Below the pieces are notes generated by a model. The model saw nothing but the letters and a program-made list of their open reading frames with translations. It was not told the origin of the DNA and did no database searches. Below are positions 26,800 through 35,489 of a stretch of 64,000 bases of DNA, one piece after another; position 1 is the first letter of the stretch, and the number at the start of each line of letters is the position of its first letter. The position numbers were made by a program, and so were the translations under genes. The DNA comes from Catenulispora sp. GP43 (GTDB lineage: Bacteria; Actinomycetota; Actinomycetes; Streptomycetales; Catenulisporaceae). Where the stretch lies: assembly GCF_041260665.1 (NCBI RefSeq), contig NZ_JBGCCT010000030.1, forward strand, positions 1-64,000, given 5' to 3'.

Positions 26800-29634
26800 C
26801 TACTTCGTCCCCGAATTCGCCGTCTTCTTCGCAGCCGTCTTCTTCGCCGCCGTGGCCTTCGCCGTCTTCGTCGTCTTCGTCCCCGAAGCCGCTGTCTTCT
26901 TGGCCGCGGTCTTCTTCGCCGCCGTCTTCTTGGCCGTCTTCTTCGCCGGCCCCTTGGCCCGCTTCTCGGCGAGCAGCTCGTAGGCCTTCGCCGGCGTGAT
27001 GCCCTCGACCGTCTCGCTCTTGGGGATGGTCACGTTGGTCTCGCCGTCGGTCAGGTACTCGCCGTAGAAGCCCGACTTGATGACGATCGGCTTGTTGGAC
27101 ACCGGGTCCGGGCCCAGCTCGCGCAGCGGCGGCTTGGCCGCGCCGCGGCCGCGGGCCTTGGGCTGCTTGTAGATCTCCAGTGCCTCCTCGAGCGTGATCG
27201 TGAAGATCTGCTCCTCGGAGGTGATCGAGCGGGAGTCCGCGCCCTTCTTCAGGTACGGGCCGTAGCGGCCGTTCTGGACCGTGATCTCCTCGCCCGACTC
27301 CGGGTCGGCGCCGACCACGCGCGGCAGCGAGAGCAGCTGCAGCGCCTCCTCCAGCGTCACCGTGTCCAGGCCCATGCTCTTGAACAGGGAGCCGGTACGG
27401 GCCTTCACCGCGTTCTTGCCGCGGGTCGGGGTGCCCTCGGGCAGGATCTCGGTGACGTACGGCCCGAAGCGGCCGGCCTTGGCCACCACCTCGAAGCCGG
27501 TCGAGGGGTCCCGGCCCAGCTCGCGGTCGCCGCTGGGCTGCAGGAACAGCTCCTCGGCGAACTCCGGGGTGAGCTCGTCCGGCGGCAGGTCGTCCGGGAC
27601 GCTGGCCCGCTGCTGGGTGCCGTCCTCCAGGTTGCGCTCGATGTACGGGCCGAAGCGGCCCACGCGCAGGATGATCCCGTCCTCGCCGACCGGGAAGGAG
27701 TTCACCTCCCGGGCGTCGATGTTGCCCAGGTCGGTGACCAGGTCCTTCAGGCCGCCGAGGTGGTCGAACACCGCGCCGTCGCCGCCGCCCTTGCCGGCCG
27801 CCGCGCCGCCCGGCTCGTTCTCGGCCGGGCCGAAGTAGAACCGGCGCAGCCACGGGACCCGCTGCGCCTCGCCGCGGGCGATGCGGTCCAGGTCGTCCTC
27901 CATGCGCGCGGTGAACTCGTAGTTCACCAGGTCGCCGAAGTGGTTCTCCAGCAGCCCGACGACCGCGAAGGCGATGTAGGACGGGACCAGCGCGGTGCCC
28001 TTCTTGAAGGCGTAGCCGCGGTCCAGGATCGTGCCCAGGATCGTGGAGTACGTCGAGGGCCGGCCGATCTCGCGCTCTTCCATCTCCTTGATCAGCGAGG
28101 CCTCGGTGAAGCGCGCCGGCGGCTTGGTCGAGTGCCCGTCCGCGGTGACCTTGGTGGTGGTCAGGGCGTCGCCCTCGGCCACGGCCGGCAGCCGCTGCTC
28201 GGAGTCGTCCAGCGCGGCGTCCGGGTCGTCGGTGCCCTCCACGTAGGCCTTCAGGAAGCCGTGGAAGGAGATGATGCGGCCGCTGGCACTGAACTCCACG
28301 TCCCGGCCGTCGGAGGCGGCGCCGCCGACCTTCACCGTCACGGTGTGCCCGGTGGCGTCCTTCATCTGGGAGGCGACGGTGCGCATCCAGATCAGCTCGT
28401 ACAGCCGGAACTCGTCGCCCGACAGGCCGGTCTGCGCCGGAGTGCGGAAGGTGTCGCCGGAGGGCCGGATCGCCTCGTGCGCCTCCTGCGCGTTCTTCAC
28501 CTTGGAGTCGTAGCGGCGCGGCACGTCCGGCAGGTAGTCGGCGCCGTACAGCTCGCGCACCTGGGTCCGGGCGGCGTTCAGCGCGGTGTCCGACAGCGTG
28601 ATGCTGTCGGTACGCATATAGGTGATGTAGCCGTTCTCGTACAGGCTCTGCGCGACCCGCATGGTGCGCTTGGAGTCCATGCCGAGCTTGCGGCTGGCCT
28701 CCTGCTGCAGCGTGGTGGTCCGGAACGGGGCGTACGGCGAGCGCCGGTACGGCTTGCGCTCCACGCCGCGGACGCTGAAGTCCGCCTCGCGCAGCGCCGC
28801 GGCCAGCGCCTTGGCGGTGACCTCGGTGAGGTGGGCGACGTTCTGGCTTCCGCTCTTGAGCTGCCCGTCCGGCCCGAAGTCGCGGCCGGCGGCCACGCGC
28901 TTGCCGTCGACGCTGGCCAGCCGGGCGGTCATGGAGCGCGGGTCGTCCGGCCCGGCGGCCTTCAGCGTCTCGAAGGTGCCGGTCAGGTCCCAGTACTCGG
29001 CGGCGCGGAACGCGATGCGCTCGCGCTCCCGGTCCACCACCATGCGGGTGGCCACCGACTGCACGCGGCCGGCCGACAGGCCGGTGCGGACCTTCTTCCA
29101 CAGCACCGGGGAGACCTCGTAGCCGTAGAGCCGGTCCAGGATGCGGCGGGTCTCCTGGGCGTCGACCAGCTGCAGGTTGATCTCGCGGGTGTTGCGCACC
29201 GCCGCCTGGATCGCCTCGCGGGTGATCTCGTGGAACACCATCCGCTTGGCCGGGACCTTCGGCTTGAGCACCTCGTGCAGGTGCCAGGCGATGGCCTCGC
29301 CCTCGCGGTCCTCGTCGGTGGCCAGCAGGAGTTCGTCGGCTTCCTTCAGGAGGTCCTTGAGCTTGGCGACCTGCTTGCGCTTGTCGGCGTTGACCAGGTA
29401 CAGCGGCTCGAAGTCGCCGTCCACGTCCACGCCGAGCCGGCCCATGGAGGTGCCCTTGTACTTCTCCGGCACCTCGTCGGCACCGGCGGGCAGGTCCCGG
29501 ATGTGGCCGACCGAGGCCTCGACGGTGTAGCCCGCACCGAGGTAGCCCTTGATCGTCTTCGCCTTGGCAGGCGACTCGACGATGACGAGCCGGCGAGTCG
29601 TCCCGCCCGAGTCCGCTGAACCCTTGCCTGCCAC
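26800..29634 (-). CDS. topA: DNA topoisomerase I
   Basis: Relaxes negative supercoils by transient single-strand breaks. The 944-residue protein has the TOPRIM domain (RRLVIVESPAKAKTIKGYL, with the acidic triad in ATDEDREGEAIAWHL). Catalytic Tyr339 lies in YITYMRTDS. Four C-terminal repeats follow, carrying GRFGPYI / GRYGPYLKKG / GFYGEYL cores, and then a Lys/Ala tail of about 50 residues made of AAKKTAAKKTA units. Zinc-finger cysteines are absent, as in other actinobacterial enzymes. The GTG at 29634 has AGAGG 5 nt upstream; a 60-residue in-frame extension lacks such a site and looks like leader. Confidence 0.97.
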   Translation of the reverse strand: MAGKGSADSGGTTRRLVIVESPAKAKTIKGYLGAGYTVEASVGHIRDLPAGADEVPEKYKGTSMGRLGVDVDGDFEPLYLVNADKRKQVAKLKDLLKEADELLLATDEDREGEAIAWHLHEVLKPKVPAKRMVFHEITREAIQAAVRNTREINLQLVDAQETRRILDRLYGYEVSPVLWKKVRTGLSAGRVQSVATRMVVDRERERIAFRAAEYWDLTGTFETLKAAGPDDPRSMTARLASVDGKRVAAGRDFGPDGQLKSGSQNVAHLTEVTAKALAAALREADFSVRGVERKPYRRSPYAPFRTTTLQQEASRKLGMDSKRTMRVAQSLYENGYITYMRTDSITLSDTALNAARTQVRELYGADYLPDVPRRYDSKVKNAQEAHEAIRPSGDTFRTPAQTGLSGDEFRLYELIWMRTVASQMKDATGHTVTVKVGGAASDGRDVEFSASGRIISFHGFLKAYVEGTDDPDAALDDSEQRLPAVAEGDALTTTKVTADGHSTKPPARFTEASLIKEMEEREIGRPSTYSTILGTILDRGYAFKKGTALVPSYIAFAVVGLLENHFGDLVNYEFTARMEDDLDRIARGEAQRVPWLRRFYFGPAENEPGGAAAGKGGGDGAVFDHLGGLKDLVTDLGNIDAREVNSFPVGEDGIILRVGRFGPYIERNLEDGTQQRASVPDDLPPDELTPEFAEELFLQPSGDRELGRDPSTGFEVVAKAGRFGPYVTEILPEGTPTRGKNAVKARTGSLFKSMGLDTVTLEEALQLLSLPRVVGADPESGEEITVQNGRYGPYLKKGADSRSITSEEQIFTITLEEALEIYKQPKARGRGAAKPPLRELGPDPVSNKPIVIKSGFYGEYLTDGETNVTIPKSETVEGITPAKAYELLAEKRAKGPAKKTAKKTAAKKTAAKKTAASGTKTTKTAKATAAKKTAAKKTANSGTK

Positions 29635-29934
29635 CGTTACCTCTGCTTCCCAGCTGCTAGCCCCAAGGGATACGCGCTTGGGCGTACCCCGCACACCGCG
29701 GTACGACACGTAGTCGGGATACCGCGACACCAACGGAGAGTGACCGTACCTCAGCCGTACGTCTCCGCGCTGTCTACTGTGTCCTACTCGTTGTCTTGAA
29801 TGGTCGGCGTACAACCGAACGTTAACCCGAACTGGCGTATAGGACGGAACCGGAAAACGCCAGAGGTGGGACGGATGTGACGCACGACAACCGGTGTTGA
29901 GTCCATCGGCGCTGATGGCAGCACCGGGTATGCG
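29635..29934. other. Upstream region of topA
   Basis: A 300-bp non-coding stretch, visibly richer in A and T than its flanks. It contains GTTAAC-centred sequence (around 29822) and paired TACGC / GCGTA pieces close to the topA start. It must carry the topA promoter(s); no single -35/-10 pair is convincing. It also holds the 3' end of the methyltransferase transcript, without a clear terminator. Confidence 0.5.
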
Positions 29935-31425
29935 CTAGGCCACGGGGAACAGATATCCGTCCTCGACCAGCCCCCGGATGGCCTCGACGGCCCCGGTGCG
30001 CAGGCTCCGGCCGTCGATTCCGTAGCGTTCGCCCACAGCGTCCAGGATTTCCCCGAGTGGAGTCTCCCCATCCGAGGCACCCACCACCGCGGCCCCGACC
30101 GGGTCGATGTCCGCCGATCGCATGAACCCCTCCTGCTGGCTCAGCCGCGAGGAGTCGCCGCCCCAGCCGCTGCCGCCCTCGTAGGTCGGCCGCGCGACCT
30201 GCTCCCAGCGCACGTCCGGCGCCACCGCCAGCCGGCGCCGCATGAGCTCGTCGTCGTCGGTGCCGCGCAGGAAGTCGTGGCGGGCGAACCAGCTCGGGAT
30301 GTGCGGCCCGAGCGGCTGCTCCACCGGGTGCGAGATCTCCTCCAGGCGCATCAGCGGGCTCTCGGCGCCGGCGTTGTGCAGGGTGATCCAGCCGAAGCCG
30401 ATGGCGTTGACCTTGTTCTGCTCGAAGTAGTCCAACCAGGCGTCGTAGCGCGCCGGGTAGTCCGGGGTGCCGTACTCGCCGGAGTCGCGCAGCCAGAGCT
30501 CGACGTACTCGGCCGGGTCCTGGGCCTCGCGCTGCACCACCCAGGCGTCGCAGCCGGTGTCCCGCACCCACCCGGCCACCCGCTCGCGCCAGTCCACGCC
30601 GTCCACGTGCAGCCAGTTGGCCAGCACCTGGCACCAGCCGTCCTCGGCCAGGTGGCGGTGGGCGTCGCTGACCAGCTGACGGCACACCTCGTCGGCCGGC
30701 AGCCCGGAGTCGCGGTAGACGAAGCGCCCGCCCTGCGCGGCGTTGTCCGGCGAGATGACGAACGGCGGATTGGAGACGACCAGGTCGAACAACTCGCCCT
30801 GCACCGGCTTGAACAGCGACCCCTCGCGCAGGTCGAAGGGCTCGACCCCGGAGAGCTGCTGGGTGAGCCGGGCCAGCTTGAGCGCCCGCGGGTTCCGGTC
30901 GGTCCCGACCACCCGGTCGACGTGCGTCGACAGGTGCAGCGCCTGCACCCCGCCGCCGGTCCCGATGTCGAGCGCGGACCGGAACGGGTCGCGGATGGTG
31001 AGCTGCGCGAGCGTGGTGGAGGCGCCGCCGACGCCGAGCACGTGGTCCTCGCGCACCGGATGGCCCTGTCCCTGCGCATGAAGGCCCCCGGACAGGTCCG
31101 AGACGAGGTACCAGTCGTGGCCGTCGTCGTCGCCATAGGGCCGGATGTCGATGGCGGCGCGCACCAGCTCCCCCTCGACCGTGACGAGCCCGGCCGCGAC
31201 CGAGTCCTCGACCGGCAGCGCGGCCTCGACGGCCTTGCGCTCCACCGGCTGCTGCAGCAGGAAGAGCCGGATCAGGGTCTCGACCGGCGACCCCCCGGTC
31301 GTGGCCCGCAGGGCCGGCACGCTCTCGCTCCGGGCCAGCGCCGCGTAGGCGAGCGGGCCGAGGACCTCCAGGACGCCGTCCACGGTGTAGTCGGCCTTGA
31401 TCAGGGCTTCGCGCAGCTTCTCCAT
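29935..31425 (-). CDS. SAM-dependent methyltransferase (HemK/RsmC-like fold)
   Basis: A 496-residue protein with a class I methyltransferase domain (about 150-300). The SAM site is SALDIGTGGGVQALHL, and the catalytic NPPF motif is in DLVVSNPPFVIS, as in N6-adenine or N5-glutamine methyltransferases. The N-terminal 120 residues look like a winged-helix-type domain (ETLIRLFLLQQPVERKAVEAAL). The last 150 residues are helical and end VEDGYLFPVA. The substrate is unknown; family members sit beside topA and hppA in other actinobacteria. Confidence 0.85.
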   Translation of the reverse strand: MEKLREALIKADYTVDGVLEVLGPLAYAALARSESVPALRATTGGSPVETLIRLFLLQQPVERKAVEAALPVEDSVAAGLVTVEGELVRAAIDIRPYGDDDGHDWYLVSDLSGGLHAQGQGHPVREDHVLGVGGASTTLAQLTIRDPFRSALDIGTGGGVQALHLSTHVDRVVGTDRNPRALKLARLTQQLSGVEPFDLREGSLFKPVQGELFDLVVSNPPFVISPDNAAQGGRFVYRDSGLPADEVCRQLVSDAHRHLAEDGWCQVLANWLHVDGVDWRERVAGWVRDTGCDAWVVQREAQDPAEYVELWLRDSGEYGTPDYPARYDAWLDYFEQNKVNAIGFGWITLHNAGAESPLMRLEEISHPVEQPLGPHIPSWFARHDFLRGTDDDELMRRRLAVAPDVRWEQVARPTYEGGSGWGGDSSRLSQQEGFMRSADIDPVGAAVVGASDGETPLGEILDAVGERYGIDGRSLRTGAVEAIRGLVEDGYLFPVA

Positions 31426-31450
31426 GGGTCCATTGTCGCGGGAGACGGCA

Positions 31451-31480
31451 GGCGCCCCCGACCCGGAGGCCGAGGGCGCC
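31451..31480 (-). terminator. Terminator of hppA
   Basis: Inverted arms GGCGCCC (31451-31457) and GGGCGCC (31474-31480), with additional partial pairing inside, lie 34 bp beyond the hppA stop and just before the methyltransferase start region. Confidence 0.5.
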
Positions 31481-31513
31481 GCATTTAATAAGGAGAAGAC
31501 TCCCGGAGCACCG

Positions 31514-33949
31514 CTAGATCGACTGAGCGGAAGCCTCCATCGTCGTGTCCTCGTCCCCGTTGCGCGGGGCGCCCGGAGCCGTGGCCGCCGCCTCCACCGC
31601 CGCGCCGGCGCCGGTGGCCGGGGCGTTGGAGTCCGAGTTGGAGTCCGAGACCGCGATCGACCTGCGCTTGCTGTTCCACACCGCGCCGACGATGATCGCC
31701 AGGGCGGCGATCGCGATCAGGGTGCGGACCGGGGCGTTGGCGGAGGTGCCGATCGACAGCTGGACCACGGCCGGCACGATCAGGAGGCTGACCAGGTTCA
31801 TCACCTTGATCAGCGGGTTGATCGCGGGGCCGGCGGTGTCCTTGAACGGGTCGCCGATGGTGTCGCCGACGATGGTCGCGGTGTGCGCCTCGGAGCCCTT
31901 GCCGCCGAAGTTGCCGTCCTCGACCAGCTTCTTGGCGTTGTCCCAGGCGCCGCCGGAGTTCGACAGGAAGACCGCCATCAGGACGCCGGCGCCGATGGTG
32001 CCGGCCAGGTAGGAGCCCAGGGCCCCGACGCCGAGGGTGAAGCCGACCGCGATCGGCGCCATCACCGCCAGCAGGCCCGGGGTGATCAGCTCGCGCAGCG
32101 AGTCGGTGGTGACGATGTCCACCACGCGGCCGTACTCCGGCCGCCCGGTACCCTCCATGATCCCCGGGATCTCCCGGAACTGGCGGCGGACCTCGAAGAC
32201 CACCGCGCCGGCGGCCCGGGACACGGCGTTGATCGCCAGGCCCGAGAACAGGAACACCACGGACGCGCCGATGATCAGGCCGAACAGGTTGCGCGGGTTC
32301 CCGACGTTCAGGATGCCGGTGTACTGCAGGACGTTCTCCGGGTTGCCGCCGACCGCGTTCGCGCCGGTCTTGGCCACCGCCTCGCCGATCTTCTGGGTGA
32401 ACGACCCGAACAGCGCGGTCGCGGCCAGCACGGCGGTCGCGATCGCGATGCCCTTGGTGATCGCCTTGGTGGTGTTGCCGACCGCGTCCAGCGAGGTCAG
32501 CACCTTCGCGCCCTCCTCGCCCACGTCGCCGGACATCTCCGCGATGCCCTGCGCGTTGTCCGAGACCGGGCCGAAGGTGTCCATGGCCACGATCACGCCG
32601 ACCGTGGTCAGCAGGCCGGTGCCGGCCATCGCGACCGCGAACAGCGACAGCGTCAGCGAGGCGCCGCCGAGCAGGTAGGCCAGGAACACGCCGCCGCCGA
32701 TCAGCAGCGCCGAGTACACCGCGGACTCCAGCCCGACGCCGATGCCGGCCAGCACCACGGTGGCCGGACCGGTCAGCGAGGTCTTGCCGATGTCCATCAC
32801 CGGACGCCGGTTGGTCTCGGTGAAGTACCCGGTCAGCACCTGGATGGCCGCGGCCACGGCGATGCCGATCAGCACCGCGCCCAGGGCCACCCAGCGCGGA
32901 TCCTTGGTCCCGGCCTCGAGCAGCACCTTCGGGTCGACGTGGTCCAGCGAGGAGATCTTGCTGGGCAGATAGGTGAACGCCGCGATCGCCACGAACACCA
33001 CCGCCACGATCGCGCTGATGAAGAAGCCGCGGTTGATCGCCGCCATCGCGTTCTTGTCCCCCGTGCGCGGGGACACCGCGAAGATGCCGATCACCGCGGT
33101 GATCACGCCGAGCGCCGGCACGATCAGCGGAAACACCAGCCCCTGGGTGCCGAAGGCGATCTTGCCCAGGATCAGCGCCGCGACCAGCATGACCGCGTAG
33201 GATTCGAACAGGTCCGCGGCCATGCCCGCGCAGTCGCCGACGTTGTCGCCGACATTGTCCGCGATGGTCGCGGCGTTGCGCGGGTCGTCCTCGGGGATGT
33301 TCTGCTCGATCTTGCCGACCAGGTCCGCGCCGACGTCGGCGGCCTTGGTGAAGATGCCGCCGCCGACACGCATGAACATCGCCAGCATGGCCGCGCCGAA
33401 GCCGAAGCCCTCCAGCACGTTCGGGGCGTTGCCCTTGTAGATGAGCACCACCAGGGCCGCGCCGAACAGGCCCAGGCCCACGGTGAACATGCCGACCACG
33501 CCGCCGGTGCGGAACGCGATCCGCATCGCCCGCGGCGAGCCGGACTCGTTCGCCGCCGCGGCCACGCGGACGTTCGAGCGCACCGCCAGCCACATGCCGA
33601 CATACCCGGTCGTCGCCGAGAAGGCGGCTCCGACCAGGAAGAAGACCGAGCGGCCGATGCGCTGCGACCAGTCGTCGGCCGGCAGCGCCAGCAGCAGGAA
33701 GAAGGCCACGGCAGCGAATACCGCCAACGTACGGAACTGCCGCGCCAGGTACGCGGACGCGCCTTCTTGCACCGCGGCCGCGATGCGTTTCATATTCTCT
33801 GTGCCCTCACTGGCCGCCAGTACCTCTTTGACGAGGATTCCGGCGACGCCAAGCGCACCTAGGGCGATCACGGCCACCACGAAGATCCAGGCGAGGTTGC
33901 CCCCGGCCAAAGGGATCACCGTCGAGCCGCTGTCCGCGATTCGCGGCAT
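31514..33949 (-). CDS. hppA: Proton-translocating membrane pyrophosphatase
   Basis: Couples pyrophosphate hydrolysis to proton pumping across the cytoplasmic membrane. The 811-residue protein has about 16 hydrophobic helices. The catalytic signature DNVGDNVGDCAGMAADLFE is near residue 240, with later acidic motifs in DTIGDPFKDTAGPAINPL. The Lys in GNTTKAITKG marks the K+-insensitive class (established for the family). The C-terminal 50 residues are a polar, disordered extension (DSNSDSNAPATGAG and on). A 298-bp upstream region carries a likely promoter and dyad. Confidence 0.96.
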   Translation of the reverse strand: MPRIADSGSTVIPLAGGNLAWIFVVAVIALGALGVAGILVKEVLAASEGTENMKRIAAAVQEGASAYLARQFRTLAVFAAVAFFLLLALPADDWSQRIGRSVFFLVGAAFSATTGYVGMWLAVRSNVRVAAAANESGSPRAMRIAFRTGGVVGMFTVGLGLFGAALVVLIYKGNAPNVLEGFGFGAAMLAMFMRVGGGIFTKAADVGADLVGKIEQNIPEDDPRNAATIADNVGDNVGDCAGMAADLFESYAVMLVAALILGKIAFGTQGLVFPLIVPALGVITAVIGIFAVSPRTGDKNAMAAINRGFFISAIVAVVFVAIAAFTYLPSKISSLDHVDPKVLLEAGTKDPRWVALGAVLIGIAVAAAIQVLTGYFTETNRRPVMDIGKTSLTGPATVVLAGIGVGLESAVYSALLIGGGVFLAYLLGGASLTLSLFAVAMAGTGLLTTVGVIVAMDTFGPVSDNAQGIAEMSGDVGEEGAKVLTSLDAVGNTTKAITKGIAIATAVLAATALFGSFTQKIGEAVAKTGANAVGGNPENVLQYTGILNVGNPRNLFGLIIGASVVFLFSGLAINAVSRAAGAVVFEVRRQFREIPGIMEGTGRPEYGRVVDIVTTDSLRELITPGLLAVMAPIAVGFTLGVGALGSYLAGTIGAGVLMAVFLSNSGGAWDNAKKLVEDGNFGGKGSEAHTATIVGDTIGDPFKDTAGPAINPLIKVMNLVSLLIVPAVVQLSIGTSANAPVRTLIAIAALAIIVGAVWNSKRRSIAVSDSNSDSNAPATGAGAAVEAAATAPGAPRNGDEDTTMEASAQSI

Positions 33950-34013
33950 GCGTCCTCCACTGTGACGATCCGTATTCCGACGCTGTAACTCAGATCACAG
34001 CCAATGGCAGGGG

Positions 34014-34064
34014 AGTCTACGCGCGAATACACGAGGTCGGTCAACAGATCGTTTCGCCGACCTC
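34014..34064 (-). promoter_or_regulatory. Candidate hppA promoter with overlapping dyad
   Basis: On the minus strand TTGACC (34039-34044) and TAGACT (34014-34019) are 19 bp apart. The -35 element lies at the edge of a perfect inverted repeat, GAGGTCGG (34033-34040) and CCGACCTC (34057-34064), spaced 16 bp. The dyad could be an operator; the spacer is longer than ideal. Confidence 0.45.
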
Positions 34065-34247
34065 ACGGATCGCTATGTGATGAAGGACACTTTTCACTCG
34101 GTTTGGTGAATGGAAGCGCCGCTTGATGTGGGGTGATGCCCAAAGAATCGGCGGGACGGCCATGGATGGCGGCGCCCCGCCGCGAAGACATGCGACCGGA
34201 CTAGTCGGGCCTACTGCGATGCCCCGAACCGGCCTTCATATAAGTGT

Positions 34248-34778
34248 TCAGAAATCCTTGACGGGCCAACCCATGCGGACCGAACCGCCGTCGGAGCCGG
34301 AGGCGATGTCGAGATCGTCGACCAGCCCGGTCAGCACGGCCAGGCCCATCTCGGCGTCGTCCAGGTCCTCCTCGTCGTCCTCCTCCGACCGCACCGCCGT
34401 CTCACCCTCGGCGGCGTCCGGGGCGCCGGCCCCGTCGCGGGGACCGGGTACCGCACCGGAGACCTTGTCGGCCACGGTCACCACGAACCGGTCCGGCACC
34501 AGGCCGGAGCCGGAGGCGTCGATCGCGTCCAGCACCACCACCACCGGCTCGCCCGGGCAGTGCCGCTGGTGCAGGCCGACGGCCCGGGAACAGGCCTCGC
34601 CGACGGCCAGGCGCACCTCGTCGAGCAGTCCGGCCTCCACGCCGACCCGGCGGGCGTGGGCGACCGCGACCAGGCGCGCGGTCCTGACGTGCTCGGGCTG
34701 CGGAGTGAACCGCAGCAGAACGGCCGTGGCGCTCTCGGTCTTGGCCACCGTGCCGACGGCCGACGATTGCGCATCCAT
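34248..34778 (-). CDS. Anti-sigma-factor-like ATPase (RsbW/BldG-partner type)
   Basis: A 176-residue GHKL-fold protein of the kind encoded beside bldG, where it acts as the switch partner of BldG. Visible parts are VRTARLVAVAHARRVGVEAGLLDEVRLAVGEACSRAVGLH (helix with the N-box position) and GLAVLTGLVDDLDI (G2-like box). The N-box Asn is replaced (EACSRAV) and a DxGxG G1 box is not evident, so ATP binding may be weak or different. An acidic low-complexity insert lies at about 105-140. AAGGGG 9 nt upstream supports the ATG at 34778. It follows bldG by 106 bp. Confidence 0.85.
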   Translation of the reverse strand: MDAQSSAVGTVAKTESATAVLLRFTPQPEHVRTARLVAVAHARRVGVEAGLLDEVRLAVGEACSRAVGLHQRHCPGEPVVVVLDAIDASGSGLVPDRFVVTVADKVSGAVPGPRDGAGAPDAAEGETAVRSEEDDEEDLDDAEMGLAVLTGLVDDLDIASGSDGGSVRMGWPVKDF

Positions 34779-34884
34779 GTTGGCAGACCCCTTAGGAACA
34801 GGTACGGGATTGGGCGGCCGGATGGCGGGCCCCGGTGCGCGGCGCGAACTGTCGCGCGGCGCGGCCGGAAACCCGCCGCTGGGG

Positions 34885-35226
34885 CTAGTCGACCGCGGTG
34901 ACGGCCTGCTCCACGCTGTCGCTGATCGGGAAGACCTTGGTCAGGCCGGTGATCCGGAAGATCTTCAGGATCCGCTCCTGGGTGCAGACCAGGCGCAGCG
35001 AGCCGTCGTGCGCCCGGACCCGCTTCAGGCCGCCGACCAGGACGCCCAGGCCCGTGGAGTCCAGGAAGTCGACGTCCTCCATGTCCACGATCAGGTGGTA
35101 CTTCCCGGCACCGACCAGCTCGACCAACTGCTCCCGGAGCTTGGGAGCGGTGTACACGTCGATCTCCCCGCCGACCTTGACGATCGTCCGGCCGTTCTCG
35201 TCTCGGGTCTCCAGCTTCAGGTCCAC
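34885..35226 (-). CDS. bldG: Anti-sigma factor antagonist BldG
   Basis: A STAS-domain regulator of development and antibiotic production in streptomycetes. The 113-residue sequence is nearly the textbook protein: [50 protein letters not shown], and [16 protein letters not shown]. The phospho-acceptor is Ser57 in DST. GGAGG 6 nt before the GTG at 35226 sets the start. The downstream gene is the probable kinase or anti-sigma partner; the upstream neighbour is a divergent helicase, as in Streptomyces. Confidence 0.95.
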   Translation of the reverse strand: MDLKLETRDENGRTIVKVGGEIDVYTAPKLREQLVELVGAGKYHLIVDMEDVDFLDSTGLGVLVGGLKRVRAHDGSLRLVCTQERILKIFRITGLTKVFPISDSVEQAVTAVD

Positions 35227-35489
35227 TGCCGGCCTCCAAAATCGGTGCCTTCCCGCCGTGGCGGGGGTGAGAAAAGGTGTGTCCTCGGCAACACAAAATA
35301 CAGCTTCACCCGGGTCAGGGCTTGAGCACAGTCAATCACCTCGGGATGACACTCGGCCACGATTCGCGTCAAGTGCCCTCTAATGGTGCGTCGTCCTGCG
35401 CCTATGATCGCGCGCCGTCGGGTGTCGCGGGCCGCGCGGCACCGGTTGGTCGTGTTCGTGTCGGGCTTCGTGTCGGATACTGGTCTGCG
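35227..35489. other. Divergent bldG/helicase promoter region
   Basis: 263 bp that must carry bldG promoters. On the minus strand a TATTTT (near 35300) could be a -10 element, and TTGACG (near 35366) a -35 element for a longer transcript. Assignment is uncertain. A possible CCCGCCGTGGCGGG hairpin (35253-35266) lies in the bldG leader. Confidence 0.4.

Noticed and set aside
27000-27600. Repeated GRFGPY-type segments as a possible repeat region
   Set aside because: They are the normal C-terminal repeats of actinobacterial topoisomerase I, not a DNA repeat element.
27760-29619. A 619-codon open frame on the plus strand opposite topA
   Set aside because: It mirrors a certain gene on the other strand. 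Its product is low-complexity Val/Gly/Leu/Gln with no family motif, as expected from antisense of GC-rich coding DNA.
31397-33862. An 821-codon open frame opposite hppA
   Set aside because: It is antisense to an unmistakable membrane pyrophosphatase; the product is His/Arg/Asp-rich with no domain.
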